Source: Pararge aegeria (taxonomy: Eukaryota; Arthropoda; Insecta; Lepidoptera; Nymphalidae). From it: a stretch of 64,000 nt of DNA. The notes beneath the pieces are model-generated. The model did no database searches, was not told where the DNA came from, and saw only the letters and a program-made list of their open reading frames with translations. Position numbers and translations under genes: made by a program. Location of the stretch: NCBI RefSeq assembly GCF_905163445.1, contig NC_053182.1, positions 5,766,001 to 5,830,000 of the forward strand. The letters are read 5' to 3'. Shown here one piece after another: positions 21,901 through 34,734 of the stretch (positions are counted from its first letter, which is position 1; every line of letters begins with the position of its first letter).

Positions 21901-24038
21901 TGGCCGACTGTTTTGAATGTAGCTGTCACGTTCATTAGTACAGCTTTAGTAATGAGATCTTTTGGTGTCATCAAAATGATTATCACAAAAATATAATTAT
22001 TCTTATCCGCGACTTTGTTGTCGGTGTTATTTCTTTGTGTTTGTATTAAAGAGAATCTAAAGGAAAATTATTTGGAAAAAAATTTGCATCAACGTTACTA
22101 AGTTTGTTATTTATTTTCGAATGGTTCAATTGTTCCAAGAACATTTTAAACGGAATGTAAAGACGTTTTGAACGCTTTTATACTAGAAAAATCTGATTCT
22201 TATCCTCCTTTTCATCTAGAAAAGAATACAATGTTTAAAATGGTCTTTTCAAACGACCTTATTTTTGTCTGACGTTCTGTCATAATTATAAAAAGGCTTA
22301 CATAGAGTTAATAGTAGATTTTATTTACATTTTAAATTATTAAGCATCCAAATGTTTGGAATCTTAATACTGCAAAACATATTTTATATTTACTTATTCA
22401 AGATGAACTGAATACTGAATTTAAAGTGACTTAGTTATACATAAAGTTTTTTCCGTTTAGCGTTGGATAGAAATAAATTTATTCGGCTTTCATATAATTA
22501 AACAACATTGCCAGATAAAATAATGTCTGGGTTATAGGATATACGGGAAGCCGTATCGGAATTTATATTGAAAAAAATTACCCTCTTTCCGGAATCCCTA
22601 TAATTACATTTTAACTGTACTTGACGTTTTGGCGTATGATTCTGATATTCACCGTGACTCGATGCTTTAACTTATACAGGGCAAAAACAATGCCCGTCAT
22701 CATCAGCCGTACTTTTTTCTTAAACGTCTTGTCTGCTGTTTTTCTAGGTATACAAACTAACAAGGCTAGATTTTACTCATAAAGTCAGGCATTGCTTGTG
22801 TTTAAAGTCTAAGAAACAAGATCAAAGTAAGCAGCGAATATGACTTAGAAAAAAGGGTCTGGTTTTTAGTGCATAGAGTATAAATAAAACATTATAAAAA
22901 TAACTAAGCAGTATTAATTTTTCAGTGAAAAAAATATAGTAAAAATCTGTAACTTATTTATATTAACTGTATTTGTTAGAGTTTACTTATATATTTACAG
23001 ACATAATAATGAATCTATTTTCAAAGAACAACTGTGTAGTAGGTTATTTCGTTATACTTTTATTTATATTAAGTACTTACTTTAAAGTATAACCATCAAC
23101 TATTGTCTAAGTTATTTCTCGTTTTATTGTCTCCAGCGACCTGCTCCGGCTTCTCACTGGCATATTATTTTTCCATCTCGTTTATTGTAACTTGAGCCTA
23201 AAAATATGTTTGACGTTACAAATCTTTGAATTTCTTTGCTTTTCTCTCCGAAACACCGAAAAAGACTGTGTTTTATACTATGAACAGATACTTGGCAATC
23301 GCATCTACTAAAATAAACATAACGTCGTATGCTTAATATGCCGTACGGGCTCGTGCCTGTGCCATTAGTGTTCCGGTAACAAAATTACAAACCACCAAAA
23401 ATTACAATATAAAAATAAAAGTTATAATTTGATCATTGCCCCGGAACGTTAGGTATTCGACGAGAGAATAATTTTTCCATCGAAGTTCGCGTATCTGTAG
23501 TGCAAATTTGCTTTCCGATTCACTGACTCGCTCCATCGATGACTAGTCAGGCTTAACAATATTTACACATTCATCTGATCACCTTTATACGTTACTTTGT
23601 AAAGTTTATCGTCATATTTTACTTACTTGTTTAGGTGCTAGACACACGGTTATTGGTGTTTTCAAGTCACTTAATTTCGCGTGAACACTAAACTTGTATG
23701 CCGATGTTCAAAACAGACGTAAGCAATTTTAAATATCTCCGAAACGTTTCGAAGAGCTTACTTCACCCGGCCTAATAATATTGTCCAAATTGTACGATTG
23801 GTTTAGCACATTATCCTATGATTACCTATATATTTGGAAGTTTTCTTACTGCTTCAGAAAACATCCCATTTCCATTAATATCTTCATTATTTTTTTTAAC
23901 CAAATCATTTCACTGAATTGGTTGCTTTTTATCTCGGATATTTAAAAAGTTGTTAACTATAATCGACTTCCACGCAGACGCTAGTCCAAAAATAAACTTA
24001 ATGCATAAAGGATTCATAAAGTGGTTTAAGGTAAAATT
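21900..24038. other. No gene or repeat family recognised
   Basis: AT-rich, apparently low-repeat sequence. It is one of the longer stretches here without an obvious transposon remnant. Confidence 0.45.
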
Positions 24039-24117
24039 AAATAAAAGATAATAATAATAATTCTGTATTCAATTACTACCTAATTGAATACAGAATTATT
24101 ATTATTATCTTTTATTT
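24039..24117. repeat. 37-bp perfect hairpin, 5-nt loop
   Basis: Arms 24039-24075 and 24081-24117 are exact reverse complements around ctacc. Part of the arm is an (ata)n run, but the inner 'ttctgtattcaatta' is not simple sequence. Confidence 0.95.
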
Positions 24118-25750
24118 TAAGTATATCCATAAATTTTATATTTTTCATAAAATTACTATTATTTCGCCGTTCGCGTTCGTTTTAATATTGTTGAGCACAT
24201 TGAAAATTAAAATGTTTTAGTAGAAAAATTTATCTAAAGGGTAATTAACCGGTTTGGGCATGAGGAATGAACTATATACATTAAATAACACTATTAACTG
24301 ATAATACCGAAGATAAATATATATGGGATGGTAAATTCATATACTGTAAATTAAGATGCTATACGAGTAGTTGCAAAATTAATCTAAGTAAGTACATACC
24401 TATCTGGTTTGAATATTAGGATAAGGATATATACATAATCTAAAACAGTATATGCTGCTAACATAGAAGGTAAATTCATTTGGGTATCCCCTTTAGACGT
24501 ACGCAACGCATGGCGCAACATAACGTAGAAGCTTAGCAAGGATGCGAGAAGCCTGTTTGGCGCCGTGCCAGACTATCCATCTATTCTTAGCTTATCAATG
24601 TGATATATAAACTTGCCAAATAATCAAATTCCTGAAATGATCATGGATTGTGGATAATTAATTAATAAATAATTACTATCGATAATAATTTTATGTAAGC
24701 CTACTAATCCGCATTGAAGCATTGGGTGGGTCTTCGCTCTAATTCCATCTGTGCTAAGAAAAGGGAAGCCAATGCCAGTGTGATTGTTTGGTTTGACATT
24801 AAAAGGTAAACAAAATAATCACATCGTCTCTGACACATGAGCATATAGATTTAGATTATTACCACACCAAAAAAGTTTAAGAGAACTCTTAACTGCTTTC
24901 TTTTTATTAAGGTGTTTGTAATTTTAAGCCTTTTGCATTAAGAAAAGTCCTTTCAATTAATTTATAATTATCTCCCCGTATTTATCAGGAATCCCATAAC
25001 AAGAAAATACCATAGTTGGAGGGCGATGGATGGAAAGGAACATTTAAATTAATATAATTTTTCGTTATTTCTTTTTTTTAACCAACGTAGATTCACTATT
25101 GACTTTTTCAATATTAAATTCTTATCTCACTATGTGTATAGTGACATAACAGCTACCAGCAAGGAATCGAGCCTGATTGGCGCCTCGCCAGACTATTCGT
25201 CTATTCTCCAGCTTATCATGGTGAAATATTTCCCGCAATAAAACATTACTATTTTTTTACTTTCCAGACAGAAGTATCAGTTACATATCAATGATTTTCT
25301 TATATTGATTGTACATCTAATAATTTAAATGCGCAATTTTGTTTGTTTTTACGCCCTAACAATACGACGAATTAACTTGATTTTGGTTATAGTGTAGGTT
25401 GACTGGACGGATAGTAACATCAGAAAAACAAACGTTTATCGCGGATTTGTAGAAAAACCGTCACCAACGCGGTACTATATAAATATGAGAAAAAAAAATT
25501 TTATTCATTTGCATTTATATTTTATTTATGTCTCTTTATTTATATCCTGATGCTTAGCGCACGCCACTTGCGTTGTGATCTTTTATTTTAGTTAGTAGTA
25601 TAAGATTTTCACACCAATCGTAGCGTTGTTAACGCCCGAAGTTCGTAATCAATTTTATCCAAAATCATTGGGGACTTACTTATTACTACCATCACGTCTT
25701 AAAGTGATATTGTTTTAAAATATATCAACGGGACCCTATTAACAAAAATT
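24118..25750. other. AT-rich stretch with small repeat pieces, no gene seen
   Basis: A SINE-H-like minus-strand fragment lies at 24700-24780. Two diverged copies of a roughly 70-bp sequence lie at 24530-24605 and 25160-25225 ('ccagactat(c/t)c(a/g)tctattct'). Confidence 0.45.
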
Positions 25751-25754
25751 GTTA

Positions 25755-26040
25755 CCGAAATAGTTCAAAGTCGCGAAGCTAAAGTGGCAGTGGGCGGCGC
25801 ACATACCTCAGAGAACCGATGGACGTTAGGGTCCCAAGGTACTGGAATGGCGGTTTCGCACCGGTAAACGAAGCGTTGGTGAACCCTTCACGAGGTGAAC
25901 GGATGACATCAAGCGAGTCACAAAGAGTCGCTGGAATCAAACAGCACAAAACCGTGGTAGGTATTTCGAGCTCCCTACAAAAGTACTATGTCCAGAAGTG
26001 GACCTCATTGATTGACATGATGAGAATGATAACCGAGTAG
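25755..26040 (+). pseudogene. RTE-like LINE 3' end
   Basis: 'gcgaagctaaagtggcagtg' then 'gaaccgatggacgttagggt', 'aaggtactggaatggcg' and 'gacatcaagcgagtc' spell the usual C-terminal RTE text (A-K-L-K-W-Q-W, R-W-x-x-K-V-L-E-W, D-D-I-K-R-V). The frame is broken. The 73-codon open frame at 25819-26040 is a piece of this remnant, not a gene. Confidence 0.75.
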
Positions 26041-26429
26041 TTAGCTTGAAGGTGAAGTAGATTAGAGATAAATATTACAATTAGGACCTACTGCACGTCA
26101 CAGCACAGCTTATTCAGCGGTTCTTGTTATATGTCTCACCGTATCTTGGTCTGATAGCTGTATTGAATCATTATTTATTTATAAACCTGTAACATAATAT
26201 GTTTACGTAAAGTTACACGGACCGCACTGCGGACGTTCTGCCGCCGTCGCGGAGGAATACAACAAATCGTTGTCAATAATATTTCCTCCTGATTCCCCTC
26301 CCTCAATATTCATAGCCCATAATTGCCTTCGTGATGAATGAGTATTGTGTACGAATATTTATTATATTATTTGTTACCTAATGGTTTAATTTCAGCATTA
26401 GTGTAAGTAAATAAATAATAAATAAATGA

Positions 26430-26668
26430 ATATTCTACGACAATTAACACATTGCCACCTAGCCCAAAGTAAGCGTAGGCTAGTTGTGTTAATGGCTTCT
26501 AAGATGACTGATAAATATTTTTATGAATAATATACATAAAAACTTATAAAATAGAAATAAACACCCAGATTATGAAAAACATTAATTTTCATCACTTAAA
26601 CATTTTCCACTTTTGGAAATCGAACTCGGAAAGCGGGGTCGCTGCCCATTGCGTCAATCGGCATCGGC
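26430..26668 (-). repeat. SINE family A
   Basis: Minus-strand copy: 'gccacctagcccaaagtaag' at the tail side and a head with 'cgatttccaaaagtgg' and 'gccgattgacgcaatggg' near 26640. It is diverged from the 18984 copy. Confidence 0.7.
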
Positions 26669-26934
26669 GGTGTGTTAAAGGGGTGATTTTTTTAGACAGT
26701 TTTAATCATATTTTTTTAAGGAGCTAGATTAGGAAGTGGTTTTTAGAGTCTCTGGAGCTGTAGTTAATTATAATGTAATTTCAATATTTGTTTTCTTAAA
26801 AATGTTTTCGACCTCTAAAAAGGTCTGTTATAATTGTGCATCACCTGAAACAATTATCATAAATTTAAATTAACATTAAGAATATTAATAAACATTAAAA
26901 TTGGTATACAAAATATTTTGGTGCAAGCATATCA

Positions 26935-27045
26935 TCATCATATATCAACCCTTTGCCAGCCCACAGGGCACGAAACTTTTCCTACAATAAGAAGGGGTTA
27001 AGGCCGCAGTCCAGAACACTGGCTGGATTGGTGGACTATTATAAA
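26935..27045 (-). repeat. SINE family B tail fragment
   Basis: 'cagcccacagggcacgaaac' and 'aagaaggggttaaggccgc' match the tail of the minus-strand SINE-B copies. Confidence 0.55.
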
Positions 27046-27319
27046 CATATAATTATCGATAAATAAACATAAGGCAACGAATGATGCACATAAAGAGCTA
27101 ACTATCAGTTATAATATATTTGATCTATACATAGATTGGTTACACTGCCTAAGACTGCCTGAGTCTCTCGATTATCAGACATAAAGCAATATCAACGGGC
27201 AACCATTGTTAGAGCATTATGCAATTCTATTAGGCAGGAGAGGACAGGACATCGGATTTTTATTTTGGGAGATTCCAAGCGGATGTGCCTCCTGGACAGA
27301 ACCTCCATTCGTCACAGGT

Positions 27320-27440
27320 AAATTGCCTTCGAATCAGCACTGGGCCAGCGTGCTGGACTATAGCCTACATCCTTTTCTTTCTGAGAGGAGAGCCGTGCCC
27401 CAAAGAGGGCCTTTAATTTGCTGATAATGGTGTACTCAAA
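27320..27440 (+). repeat. SINE family B tail fragment
   Basis: 'cagcactgggccagcgtgct' then 'gagaggagagccgtgcccc' match SINE-B in forward orientation. The open frame at 27206-27424 runs through it and is not a gene. Confidence 0.55.
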
Positions 27441-28632
27441 GTTTCGGCCTGGTGCGATGTCGTGTTCATTAGTGTGGACTTTTTGCCCGGGGGCATAGTC
27501 TACCGTTGCTTTCAGGAAGCGAGAACAAAAATCTCTTCTTAGATCTACTTATATTTATATTCTGTTATAGTATCTTAACATTTTTAAATGACTAAAACCG
27601 TTAGATTTTTGTTATTTATGTATTTAAAGTGTTTCTAGTTGTTCAAATAAATAAATAAAATGAAATGAGACAAACGGGTATGAATCTGTTTCTTCTTAAC
27701 ACTAACCTTGCCTGAGCATAGTCTAAGTACGCACTTTAGAACTCAGAATATGTATCACTTTTGTGGAATTGAAGATGTTCAAGAAAATTATTAAGATTTT
27801 GTATGTAAACCATGATATATAAATAAATTCAAAGTTAAGATCAATACAATGTACGTGTAAGCGTATTAAATGAAGCTTTGATTTCACTCACTATGGACCC
27901 TAATTCGTATCCAATAGATCGAACGGAAACAGAAAATGACTAGTAGGTACGGTGAATGGAGATCGCTGGACGGCTATATACCCTACGAGTGATAAACCTC
28001 TGTGATTTTTTGTAAAACCTTTTTATGTAGCTACATTCCTTCTCACTAAAACATGAATTATAGCAAATTTTTGTCCTAATGAAAGAGACTTTGAATTCCG
28101 TTTCTTTTTATTTAAAGAATAATTATTTTTGCGTTACCGAATACCTAATCGGAAAAAATACATACAGCCACAGTAATATTTTTTTTAACCAGTTTTTTCA
28201 ACATTTATTTAAATTATCCTATTATGCCATTTCATATTTATATCGGTTTTAATTTCCGAGAATCATGCACTGTTTTCTATCACTTCATTGTTTGCCTGTC
28301 TGTCGGTTAAGATACTTTTTCTCAGGAACATGTAGAGGAAGCAAGTTGAAATGCAATGTAATCTATTTTACTTCAAAATCCATCTAAAGATACGGCCGTT
28401 TATGGAGCATATTTTAGCAAGGCAAACAAACCAAAAAGTATTTACTTCCGTTGAACTATTATCATAAAATTCGGCAAATGAATCTTAGTCGTTTTTTAAA
28501 TGTGAAACAGTTATCGACCCTTATGCCGTCTCAGCAAACGGTATGACGCTTCTCTCAAGCCGTCATGCGATTGTCTAAACTCTGTTCTTTTTATTATTTT
28601 ACTCCATTTTTTTATTGCTCTTTTTAATTAAT
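27440..28632. other. AT-rich stretch, no gene seen
   Basis: I recognise nothing here beyond short AT runs. Confidence 0.4.
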
Positions 28633-30395
28633 AGCTGACCCGCGCAACTTCGTCTTCATCTAGAAAAAAAAACCTAGAAACTAATTGCAGCTCTACCTAC
28701 CAGGTGGGCCTGTTTTATTTCTATACCCGTCGCAACTTCTAAGCGATAGCCGCGATAGGTTCAATTTGAATATTTTAAAACTGAATTTGCAGGTATATAA
28801 TGAAACTTAATATTTATGTTACTTTATTTCTTTCGCATTTATAATATTAGTATTTAGTAGGATGATACGCATGTGTTAGGAAATAAGGAATTACAGCACT
28901 TTATCTATGATAAACCCGATGATTATATTAAATATATCAACAAATAATAGTTTGTATACTCATTGATAATGTATTGAAAATAGAATAATGGACTTTAGTA
29001 GACTGTCAAATAAAAGTATAGGATCTATGGCGGGAGACGCGAGTTTGACAAGTTAGATTGGCGGCAAAGAAAAAGTTAGGACGGATTTAAAGTAATGAAT
29101 TGAAAAAAGGAGATTAAGTAAAGTATTGTGGATAGAACGTTACAAATTGGGTTGAGATGATTTATAATGGAAACGATACACTTAACGAAATCTTGTTGTG
29201 GCGAAACAAGTCGTATGTACTGGTGATGGAGTCGTTAAAAGTTGTTAGTACTATGGTTGTACCTGATGTTGCATCAGATAAGTATATCTCATCCCTTGGT
29301 TTATTTAGGTATCATATATGGAGCCCTAGCATAACTTTATACCGACAGTTTATGTAGCAGAGGTTGCTCTATACAAACAACTTGTTCCAAAAGTCTTGAT
29401 GTTATAAGTGATAATAGTAGTTATGTTTGACCTGTCTTAAAATATGTCTTGTATCAAAGGGCCTAGCGTTATTACATATGACGTTGTAATGATGATGTTG
29501 TAATTGTGTTTATAAGTTGTTTTAATTGATTGAATAAAAGAGCAACGGTAGAGTTTCTTGCCAGTGGTCTTCTCTGCCGAAGACAGCATTCCGAACTGGT
29601 AGTAGAGTCATTTGAAGGTAACAAGTAATATGAATTATAGAGAAGCTTAATATACAGTATTAGAGTCAGTCCAGTTGTTTTATTTCACTCCTTGGGAAGT
29701 CAGGTTTATAGAGTACAGACCCACAACACTGCTCTAAAGCAGGTTGGTGGGCTTTAATGATGTCTTTTATAAAATGAATACTTTAATATAAGAAACTAGG
29801 TATTTAGCTTCAATAATACTGTTAATTAATGAAAGATCTAAGTGCCATCCTGAACATTGTGGGTATTGAAGTGAATATCTGAATACCTTGGCCCTTCCAT
29901 TATCTATATTTTTTTAGCACATGCATTCGATCGTTGTCCCATATGCCTCGGGACTTGCTGTTATCTGTGAAGAGTTATGTCCAATATCTCCGATAATATT
30001 TATTAGATCTACATTAAAATTAGACAGAATATGCTTGATAGCACTTTCAAATGAAAAAAGAATTATTAAAATCGTTAAAAATTTAACGGAAATGAAGTAA
30101 AATTGATAAAAACTTCCATCCCTTTTCCCGAAGGAAACTTATTGTTTATCGGGATAAAAAGTAGCCGACCCGGAATATGTTGACCCGGAATGTCAGCCTC
30201 TACTATACTAAATTGTATCTAAATCCGTTCAGTACTTTTCACGTGATGCCCGGACAGACAGACAGACAGACAGACAAAAATTAAATAAAAATCTGTTTTG
30301 GACTCAGCATCGATTACAAAGCATCCCCCTGTCAAAATTTTCAAAATATATTAAATGTACAGAAATCTTCCAGTTACAGTTTTATTATAAGTATA
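28633..30395 (+). repeat. Interspersed element ('tagctgacccgcgcaacttc') split by a 1-kb insertion
   Basis: 28633-28873 plus 29920-30395 together match, in reverse orientation, the uninterrupted copy at 62690-63422, from 'agctgacccgcgcaacttcg' through 'cccatatgcctcgggacttg' to the end 'ctgtaactggaagatttctg' (read in reverse). A gaca tetranucleotide run lies at 30253-30275. It is non-coding. Confidence 0.75.
28874..29923. mobile_element. About 1.05-kb insertion with apparent CATG duplication
   Basis: The sister copy has gatacgcatgcattcg. Here the text is gatacgcatg, then the insertion, then catgcattcg, so CATG is duplicated. The insert begins tgttagga and ends tttagca (a weak inverted-repeat hint). 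It contains a LINE G-like 3' end at 29536-29620 and a SINE-H-like piece at 29690-29770. It has no transposase or reverse transcriptase frame, so the inserted unit is unclassified. Confidence 0.6.
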
Positions 30396-30405
30396 GATTT
30401 TCAAA

Positions 30406-30455
30406 TGTTTCACATATTCTTAAAATGCCGCTTTATTTTAAGAATATGTGAAACA
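30406..30455. repeat. 21-bp perfect hairpin, 8-nt loop
   Basis: tgtttcacatattcttaaaa and the next base (30406-30426) pair exactly with 30435-30455. The loop is gccgcttt. Confidence 0.92.
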
Positions 30456-30539
30456 CTTGACTGCCTCCGCCAAACAAGGGTCCCTGTTTACTTTTTTTTC
30501 GGTTTGATCGCTTTAACAAAATAATACATATATAAATAA

Positions 30540-31770
30540 ACTTTTTTTATTGTATTATATTATTAATGATTACACATATCTTTTTTTTTTTTTTTTAATT
30601 ATTTAACTGTTTTAAATTAGAATATTTTATAGCATATCCATAGTTATTAAGCGTTGCTCTGTCAGGTCCTACCGTCCAAACGTCACGTCCAAGCTTCACG
30701 GAAGATCAGCGCTGGGTCTTAACAGACACAGCAAACATGGTCTTCACTCCTGCAATAGACTATAACTTTTATTTTAATTTTAGTGTGTGTCTACCCTCTT
30801 TCTATTCTCTTTTTAATAAATTTATTCCCTACTGTCTGAGAATGTTCCGATCCCTGGTAGTGTGTAGATTTTTAGGAAGTTCCCCGGGCTTCTAGCACAG
30901 CCAAGAAAAGGGACATACCGTTGTGTTAGTGGTTGTTAGAGTATATCCACCTTAAGAGTGCAGAAGAGTTTGGGATGTTTACATAAGCTTTCCACCACGC
31001 CACAAAAAGGGGGTCTAACACTGACACTTTTATCTTAAATTGAAAAAAAGAGTTACTTATGTTGCCTTACGAGCACAGCGCATATGAAAGCTTGATTTTA
31101 TAAATGAATGTCTCTATAAATCGCGCTGCATCTACGTTAATTAATCAAAACAAATCACCGTGAGATTTATATTATTCCAACGAATCGCATTTAATTCCTC
31201 GGTTAGTTTCGCTTTCAATTCTTTTCATCTGTTCCACATCCGAATGCGGCTGTGCTGTCTGGTAAGCGATGTGGTATGTGCATAACAATTTAAAATTACG
31301 CAAATATTAAAATTAATTTATTATTACCGTTCATGTACCTATACTAATAATTAATTTGAGTTTGTTTGGTGTTAGGAAGTATTACTGCCATGCTTATTAC
31401 TGCTACAAAGCAGTACTTATTGCTGTCACCAAATCGCCAAGTTGCATTGCTGTGTCCGGATCACAGTATCTGAAGGGCTTGGTTCCGGTGTATTTTCAGG
31501 CACATGAGGCTTTTCCTACTCCTCAGAATCAGAATCACAGAGTAGCACTTTGCAGCACATGCCGCTGACAAATCCTGCGAAATTTAGCTCTGTTAAAGGC
31601 GATGGGTTTTCAGATACGACAACGAGTTGGCTATTAGTTTTGTCCGTCACTTATTAGGTACTATAAAATAAAGAAGAAGATCTTTAGCCCAAGTTTTGAA
31701 AAAGGTTATATGCTATTTAGCATCACACTTGAATTTAAAATTGGAAACTGAAAGCGGGCGATGCGACGCG
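30540..31770. other. No gene seen
   Basis: AT-rich start with a T-run at 30583-30596, then mixed sequence. The 70-codon frame at 31356-31568 is not convincing. Confidence 0.4.
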
Positions 31771-32050
31771 ATCATCATCATATCAACCACTCCACTAAAG
31801 GGCACGAGTTCTCTCCCACAAAGATAATGGGTTAAGGCTGTAGACCAACACGCTGGCCTAGTGTGGAGTGGTGGACTCCACACACCTCTGTGAACATTAT
31901 CCAGAACTCTCAGGCATGCTGGTTTCCTCACGACGGTTTCCTTCATCGTTGACGCAAGTGATATTTTAACTACTTTAAACGCACATAACTTAGAAAAGTT
32001 AGAGGTGCGTGCTGGGATTCGAAGTCGGCCCCCCGAAAGTGAAGTGAAAT
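31771..32050 (-). repeat. SINE family B
   Basis: From the tail 'gggcacgagttctctcccac', through 'cacctctgtgaacattatcc' and 'ttcctcacgacggtttcctt', to a head with a damaged B box ('cgaatcccagcacg' on the minus strand). Near full length. Confidence 0.72.
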
Positions 32051-32132
32051 TAACTTAACACATAAACACGGACGAAGTCGTGACACTCCTAGTGTCTCAT
32101 TTAAATCATGCAATGATTACTTCTATCTTTCC

Positions 32133-32168
32133 ATCATCATCATCATCATCATCATATCATCATTATCA
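32133..32168. repeat. (ATC)n microsatellite
   Basis: About ten atc units with one interruption. Similar short runs occur at 6121-6144 and 61264-61284. Confidence 0.85.
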
Positions 32169-32254
32169 GCGTATGAATTTTCTGCTGCTAGGGAAATGCT
32201 TCTCGCTTATAGAAGGGATGGAATTCGGCACCTATTAATAAACGTATATTGAAT

Positions 32255-32400
32255 TTTGAATGGGTTTTAATAAGCATTCTGTCTTAAGCATAGATTATGC
32301 TAAAGACAGAATTTAAAAAACCCATTTTTAATGCGAACTCGGCAACATACTGCTCCAATGCGGGTTGGCTGGCTTTAACGATTATTATCATATTAGAACA
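32255..32400 (+). repeat. Inverted repeat followed by SINE family H fragment
   Basis: 'tgggtttta...attctgtctta' pairs with 'aagacagaatttaaaaaacc' across 32261-32325, an imperfect stem of about 30 bp with a small loop. Then 'gctccaatgcgggttggctg' and 'ctttaacgattattatcat' are SINE-H text. Confidence 0.65.
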
Positions 32401-32439
32401 CATCAAACAACATTGAAAAAATCAGGACCAATGGCTTAG

Positions 32440-32770
32440 CATGGTTCTCATCACCGGGCGGGTATAAAGAAAATTCATCTATTACCGGCCAAGTACTCCT
32501 CCTCTCAAAATGAGAAAAATTTTGGCGTTTGTCTACAACGCTGCGGTTTGGTAGACATCGCCTTTGAGAACATTATAAAGAGCACCTTTGAGAACGTTAT
32601 TTAGAACTGGTTTCTAAAAAAATGCAGGTAATATCTCCGAAAAGTTGAGGAGTGTGATGTGTGTGTGAAGCGTGGAGAGAGGTGCGTGCCGGCGATCAAG
32701 CTTTGGTCCACCAAAAGGGGGGTCGAAGTCTAACTAGGGGGTAAACTAGGCTATTACCACTTTTTTCTCC
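32440..32770 (-). repeat. Degenerate SINE family B
   Basis: 'cgcctttgagaacattataa' is followed by a partial internal duplication ('cacctttgagaacgttattt'). The head region near 32690-32730 carries 'gtgcgtgccggcgatcaagc'. Confidence 0.5.
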
Positions 32771-33192
32771 AACGTACTGACCACAATGCCAACGAGAAAG
32801 CTATTTTAAAATTGAAGTCGTTGTATTAAGTAATATATTATTTTCGTACCTACCCATAAACTGTTATCATACGTACGTATTATTTAATTTTGAAATTTTA
32901 AGGTGTAGGACCTTACTAAATCAAAAGTTACACGAAAGCAAGCGGCGCAGGTTTTGCTAAAAGCTTTTTAAAGTCATCGTTTTCTTCAAGTAATTAGGGT
33001 TTGACGGTGAAATATATTTCCGTGGAATGGCCAAAACTTCCGGGAGTTTCTGGCGAGGGAAAAACAGCCCATTTCCGTTTCTTACCGCTATTAGTAACAC
33101 GTATAATAATATCGACGAATTTTAAATGCGGTGCACACTTCAAATATTTTACTTTTTGTAACCTGTGAGATACCATCGCTTAAAAACAGTAT

Positions 33193-33400
33193 TATTTTCA
33201 GATTAAAATTCAAAAATGTTTTATTCATGTAGACCTTATCACAGGCACTTATGAAGCGTTCAAACATTTAACTTGTTAACACTACTGTTAGGTGATGGTG
33301 ATAACTGCATTCGTTAACTTAAAACTAAAGCTAGGAGGGTTCCAAATGCGCCCTGGACTAAGAAGAGTCCACAACAATCTTAGCCAGGTTTTTTTTTCTT
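33193..33400 (-). repeat. LINE 3'-end copy, family J
   Basis: 'ttcatgtagaccttatcaca', 'ggaggattccaa'-like text and 'cgccctggactaagaagagt' match the other J copies. Confidence 0.72.
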
Positions 33401-33982
33401 ATCACCATTTAACATTAACACTTTTGATAATGTTAACACTGTTGTTATATAATTCTAATTAGTATGACCACTGAAAAAGGTGTCATATTCATTTTAATAT
33501 AAAGCCCCTTAAGCTATGGCAATAAGGGTGATATTGTTTTTGTTTAATAAGCGACTAAAGCTTTAAGCAATATTGATCGAACTGGCAAAAAAAAAAAAAA
33601 ATTTAAATAAAAACTATAATATTAAAACTGAGTAGGTTCGTAATCGAATACGTTGTTGTTTTATAATACACAATTTCAATATCAGAAACGGTTTAACGAA
33701 ACTGGTTCTGCGCTATTACATTTTTGTAAAAGTAGAGAAAAGGCTCTTCATTATCGCCATCCTCGGACTTGCTAAGTACTTCGCTGGTCCTTTCACAACA
33801 GAGAGCTAAGGAGGGCCTATTAATGCCGGGCAAAAACAAATTCTGGGCACAGGCCTACACTCTCATAGAAACGGGTTTATAACCGAGATTCACCTCGGCT
33901 CCGATTCAGCGATTGTTATAAGGAGACTTTTAACCATAAAAACGAAATTTTTACCCGATCCGAGTACTCAAGACCTCGTGGT
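33401..33982. other. No gene seen
   Basis: AT-rich, with an A-run at 33587-33601. The block 33730-33950 is less AT-rich, but I recognise nothing in it. Confidence 0.4.
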
Positions 33983-34212
33983 CAAAGTCAAAGTCAACGT
34001 CGAAAATATCTTTATTCAAGTAGGCCAATAGATGGCACTTTTGATGTGTATTTACATGATAAATGTGTACACGGTAGTGAGATGGTGGCGAAAAACATAT
34101 TCGTAAACTTAAAACTAAAGCTACGAGGTTTCAAACGTAACGTCCTGGTGTAAGAAGAAGTCCACAGCAAACTTAGCCGGGTTTTTAGCTTTTTTGTTAT
34201 CACCATCTCGAC
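33983..34212 (-). repeat. LINE 3'-end copy, family J
   Basis: It starts with 'gtcaaagtcaaagtcaacgt' and continues 'atctttattcaagtaggcca', 'actaaagctacgaggtttca' and 'aacgtcctggtgtaagaag'. Confidence 0.75.
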
Positions 34213-34734
34213 GGATTTAAGGCTCTACATACAAAAACATAAACACTGCAATGTGTTTAAAAGTATATTCAGTGATTTTCCCTTAGTGTATAACATTATA
34301 AATTACTAAAAGAAATATGGCATGTAATAGGGGCGGTGGTTTCGTTAGCATGTCAAGGAAAGTTGGTAAACTTGGAGCACCTTAGAGCTTGAACTCATTA
34401 AGCAAACGAGCGGAAACAACAGTGGTGGCCATTGTACCGTGTTGGGGCGAACTTGTTCTTGTTAAAGTTTACATTATACACTACGCCCTTAGGGCTAACC
34501 AGAACATTGAGAAAATTTGGTATTTATTGTATTTTTGTGTACACCTTGCTGTACTGTAACTGTAAGTTACAGAAAATTTACAGTTGCTAAATGGGGTTAA
34601 AAGAATTTAAAATATTAATATTCTATTATCAATATTATTATTATTTAACTCTTTATTTCAAAGAGGATCTCAGGAAACTTCTTGAAGCATTCGAGATGAC
34701 GATATAGGCTTGGGCCTATCGACGAATGTCGTTA

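Noticed and set aside
25819..26040. 73-codon frame MDVRVPRYWNGG... as a gene
   Set aside because: It is a shifted piece of an RTE-like LINE 3' end.
30253..30275. gaca tetranucleotide run as a notable satellite
   Set aside because: It is a normal part of the interspersed element; the sister copy has the complementary tgtc run at 62819-62834.
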